From: Pseudomonas fuscovaginae SE-1
GTDB taxonomy: Bacteria > Pseudomonadota > Gammaproteobacteria > Pseudomonadales > Pseudomonadaceae
Reading direction: 5' to 3'
Length of the DNA: 33,859 nucleotides
NCBI RefSeq assembly: GCF_000364705.1
Contig: NZ_AQOH01000147.1
Location: 1-33,859, forward strand
Positions 32,481 through 33,859 of this stretch are shown here, in pieces. The notes beneath the pieces are model-generated. The model was not told the DNA's origin, ran no database searches, and worked only from the letters and a program-made list of their open reading frames with translations. Made by a program: the position numbers and the translations under genes. How positions within the stretch are numbered: position 1 is the first letter of the stretch; every line of letters starts with the position of its first letter.

Positions 32481-33096
32481 TGTCGTCGTCCGACTCCGTG
32501 TTGTCCCAAATCAGTCGGGGGTCAAAGGTTATTGCAGCAAGCATCGTCAATATCACCACACTGGCGAAGGCCACCGCACCGAGGTTGGCCTCGACGCTGG
32601 CGATTCTGCCGAAGTTGACGATCGCCACCAGGATGGCGATCACGAAAATATCCAACATTGACCAGCGGCCAATGAACTCGATGAAACGATACATGATGAT
32701 CCGCTGCCGGGCCGACAGTGGCTGGTGACGCTGTACCGAGAACAGTAGCAGGCCGATGCCCACCAGCTTGAACGTGGGTACCAGGATACTGGCGACAAAC
32801 ACCACGGCGGCGATGGGAAACATGCCGTGCTGCACCAGGGTGATAACGCCGGACATGATGGTGTCCGGATCGCCCTTGCCCAGAGAGCTGACGGTCATGA
32901 TCGGCAGCATGTTGGCCGGGATGTAGAGGATCGCCGAAGTCAGCAGCAACGCCCAGGTACGCATCAGGCTATTCGGACGGCGCGGGTGCACTTGCGCGCC
33001 ACAACGGGTGCAGAGCTGTCCGTCGCTCTCCGGTTCGTGCCGGTTCAACTCATGGCATTCCGTGCAGATCAGGATACCTGCATCAATCGCCCGCAT
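32473..33096 (-). CDS. letA: LetA/PqiA-like membrane protein, C-terminal half
   Basis: 207 residues with about four membrane helices. A zinc-ribbon-like N-terminus has Cys11/Cys14 and Cys29/Cys32 (CTECHEL and CTRCGAQ). E. coli LetA (YebS) and PqiA (about 420 residues) are a tandem of two such halves in one chain; here the second half is its own gene. It begins 14 bp before the stop of the first-half gene and overlaps the MCE gene by 8 bp. It sits in the inner membrane and is thought to feed lipids to the MCE tunnel. That the two half-proteins assemble with each other is inference from the fused homologues. Confidence 0.9.
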   Translation of the reverse strand: MRAIDAGILICTECHELNRHEPESDGQLCTRCGAQVHPRRPNSLMRTWALLLTSAILYIPANMLPIMTVSSLGKGDPDTIMSGVITLVQHGMFPIAAVVFVASILVPTFKLVGIGLLLFSVQRHQPLSARQRIIMYRFIEFIGRWSMLDIFVIAILVAIVNFGRIASVEANLGAVAFASVVILTMLAAITFDPRLIWDNTESDDDNE

Positions 33097-33742
33097 GTTC
33101 GTCCTCTCCCGACAATGCCTGCCACACCTGGTGGGGGGACATCACCACCTCCAACAGGATCTGCAGCAACAGCAGACCGATAAAACAGGCCAGGCCAAGT
33201 CCGAGGCTCAACTCCGCGAGGTCTGCCAACTTGACGATGGCGACCAGCACGCCCATCAGATAGACCTCAAGCATGCCCCAGTCACGCAGGTGATGGTAAA
33301 TGCGATAGAGCAACAGACCGTAGCTGCGACCGATATCCCAGCGGATGCTCAGCAACACTGCCAACTGGCACAGCAGCTTGAGCAAGGGAATGCCCATGCT
33401 GCACAGGAACACCACGACGGCGATGCCGGTCATGCCGGTGTGATGCAGGCCCAGAACGCCGCTCCAGACCGTATCGTCGGAGGTACGTCCCAGAAGATTG
33501 AGTTGCATGATGGGCAAAAAGTTCGCCGGGACGTACAGCAGCAGGGCCGCGATCACCAGGGCCAGGCTGCGTTCGACGACATTGTGGCGGTGGGCATACA
33601 GCTCGTAGCCGCAGCGCGGGCACTGGGCCTTTTCACCCAGACCGAGCTGGGGCTTGAGCATGAGCAGGTCACACTCGTGGCAAGCCACCAGCTCGTCCAG
33701 GGGCAGTTCCGACACCTGTGGGGTGTCAACCGGATCCGGCAT
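33083..33742 (-). CDS. letA: LetA/PqiA-like membrane protein, N-terminal half
   Basis: 219 residues and the first gene of the operon. Cys21/Cys24 and Cys41/Cys44 (CHECDLL and CPRCGYE) form a zinc-ribbon-like motif, followed by about four membrane helices including LLLYVPANFLPIMQL, nearly repeated in the second half as ILYIPANMLPIMTV. The shared YVPAN/YIPAN-LPIM motif shows that both halves belong to one duplicated domain. It corresponds to the N-terminal half of LetA/PqiA. A weak GAGCC-type ribosome site precedes the ATG. Translation of the second half probably depends on this gene through the 14-bp overlap. Confidence 0.9.
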   Translation of the reverse strand: MPDPVDTPQVSELPLDELVACHECDLLMLKPQLGLGEKAQCPRCGYELYAHRHNVVERSLALVIAALLLYVPANFLPIMQLNLLGRTSDDTVWSGVLGLHHTGMTGIAVVVFLCSMGIPLLKLLCQLAVLLSIRWDIGRSYGLLLYRIYHHLRDWGMLEVYLMGVLVAIVKLADLAELSLGLGLACFIGLLLLQILLEVVMSPHQVWQALSGEDEHAGD

Positions 33743-33859
33743 AGATAGAGGCTCTGACTCTGTAGGGAATTGAGCCTATTCTAGTGGGCTGGCTCGAAAA
33801 TAACTGTGCAAATTTGTCGGGGTGTGGGGCTGCTGTGCAGCCCAGCGGGGGCAAGCCCC
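33743..33859 (-). promoter_or_regulatory. Upstream region of the letAB operon with -10 box and edge REP
   Basis: TAGAAT (minus strand; 33778-33783) is a good -10 about 36 bp before the letA start, with no strong -35. From 33827 to the window edge, GGGCTG-CTGTG-CAGCCC and GGGGC-AA-GCCCC form a REP-like double hairpin cut by the end of the window. Confidence 0.5.

Noticed and set aside
30009..32618. Long plus-strand frame antisense to the MCE gene
   Set aside because: The minus-strand protein has six regular MCE domains. The antisense product only mirrors the repeats.

Overview
The window is a piece of a Pseudomonas chromosome, most likely from the fluorescens/chlororaphis/protegens side of the genus. 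That placement rests on high GC with strong G/C third-position bias, Pseudomonas-type REP palindromes (for example around 22867-22971 and 30033-30124), and the gene content: a chromosomal mksFEB condensin operon, a cryptic HolD-like gene next to rimI, PAS-MCP chemoreceptors and a split LetA/PqiA pair. The species cannot be fixed from the sequence. I see no insertion sequence, integrase, phage gene or CRISPR array, so this reads as core or stable accessory chromosome.

Layout. 1-433: the 3' end of a chemoreceptor gene. 509-665: a tRNA-Met(CAU) with a clear promoter and a bidirectional terminator. 743-5684 (minus): an AraC regulator followed by a complete three-part drug-efflux operon (NodT-type outer-membrane lipoprotein, EmrA/HlyD adaptor, EmrB-type DHA2 pump) with overlapping genes. 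5823-8290 (minus): a GNAT acetyltransferase, ddlA and a small exported protein. 8537-10097: a DyP peroxidase and a RidA-like protein, divergently transcribed across a region holding an 18-bp perfect palindrome. 10143-12868: a soluble PAS-PAS chemoreceptor, a 74-aa protein overlapping tail to tail with a PP1-type phosphatase, and a small exported protein. 12975-16033: an MHS-family symporter and an AtoE-type short-chain fatty acid permease, divergent. 16239-17939: a Tat-exported, probably lipid-anchored AcpA-type phosphatase. 18179-21520: an HscC-type Hsp70 and a membrane-anchored J-domain protein. 21636-22811: an unrecognised cysteine-containing exported protein with a structured leader.

22993-24993 (minus): holD (DNA polymerase III psi), rimI and a beta-carbonic anhydrase. 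Head to head with it, 25137-29957 (plus) encodes the condensin MksF-MksE-MksB and ends in a strong terminator. 30033-30176 holds a REP doublet and a 10-bp tandem repeat. 30177-33742 (minus) is an intermembrane lipid-transport operon: LetA/PqiA split into two overlapping half-genes, then a six-MCE-domain LetB/PqiB-like protein.

The most interesting points are: the six-MCE protein is visibly three copies of a two-domain module with a period of about 239 residues; the J-domain partner of HscC carries RPD in place of HPD; the condensin operon has no MksG nuclease gene, so it looks like chromosome maintenance rather than Wadjet-type defence; and the 391-residue exported protein has no recognisable family. 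I did not find a clearly new multi-gene system. Assignments rest on reading motifs and recalled family knowledge; no searches were run.
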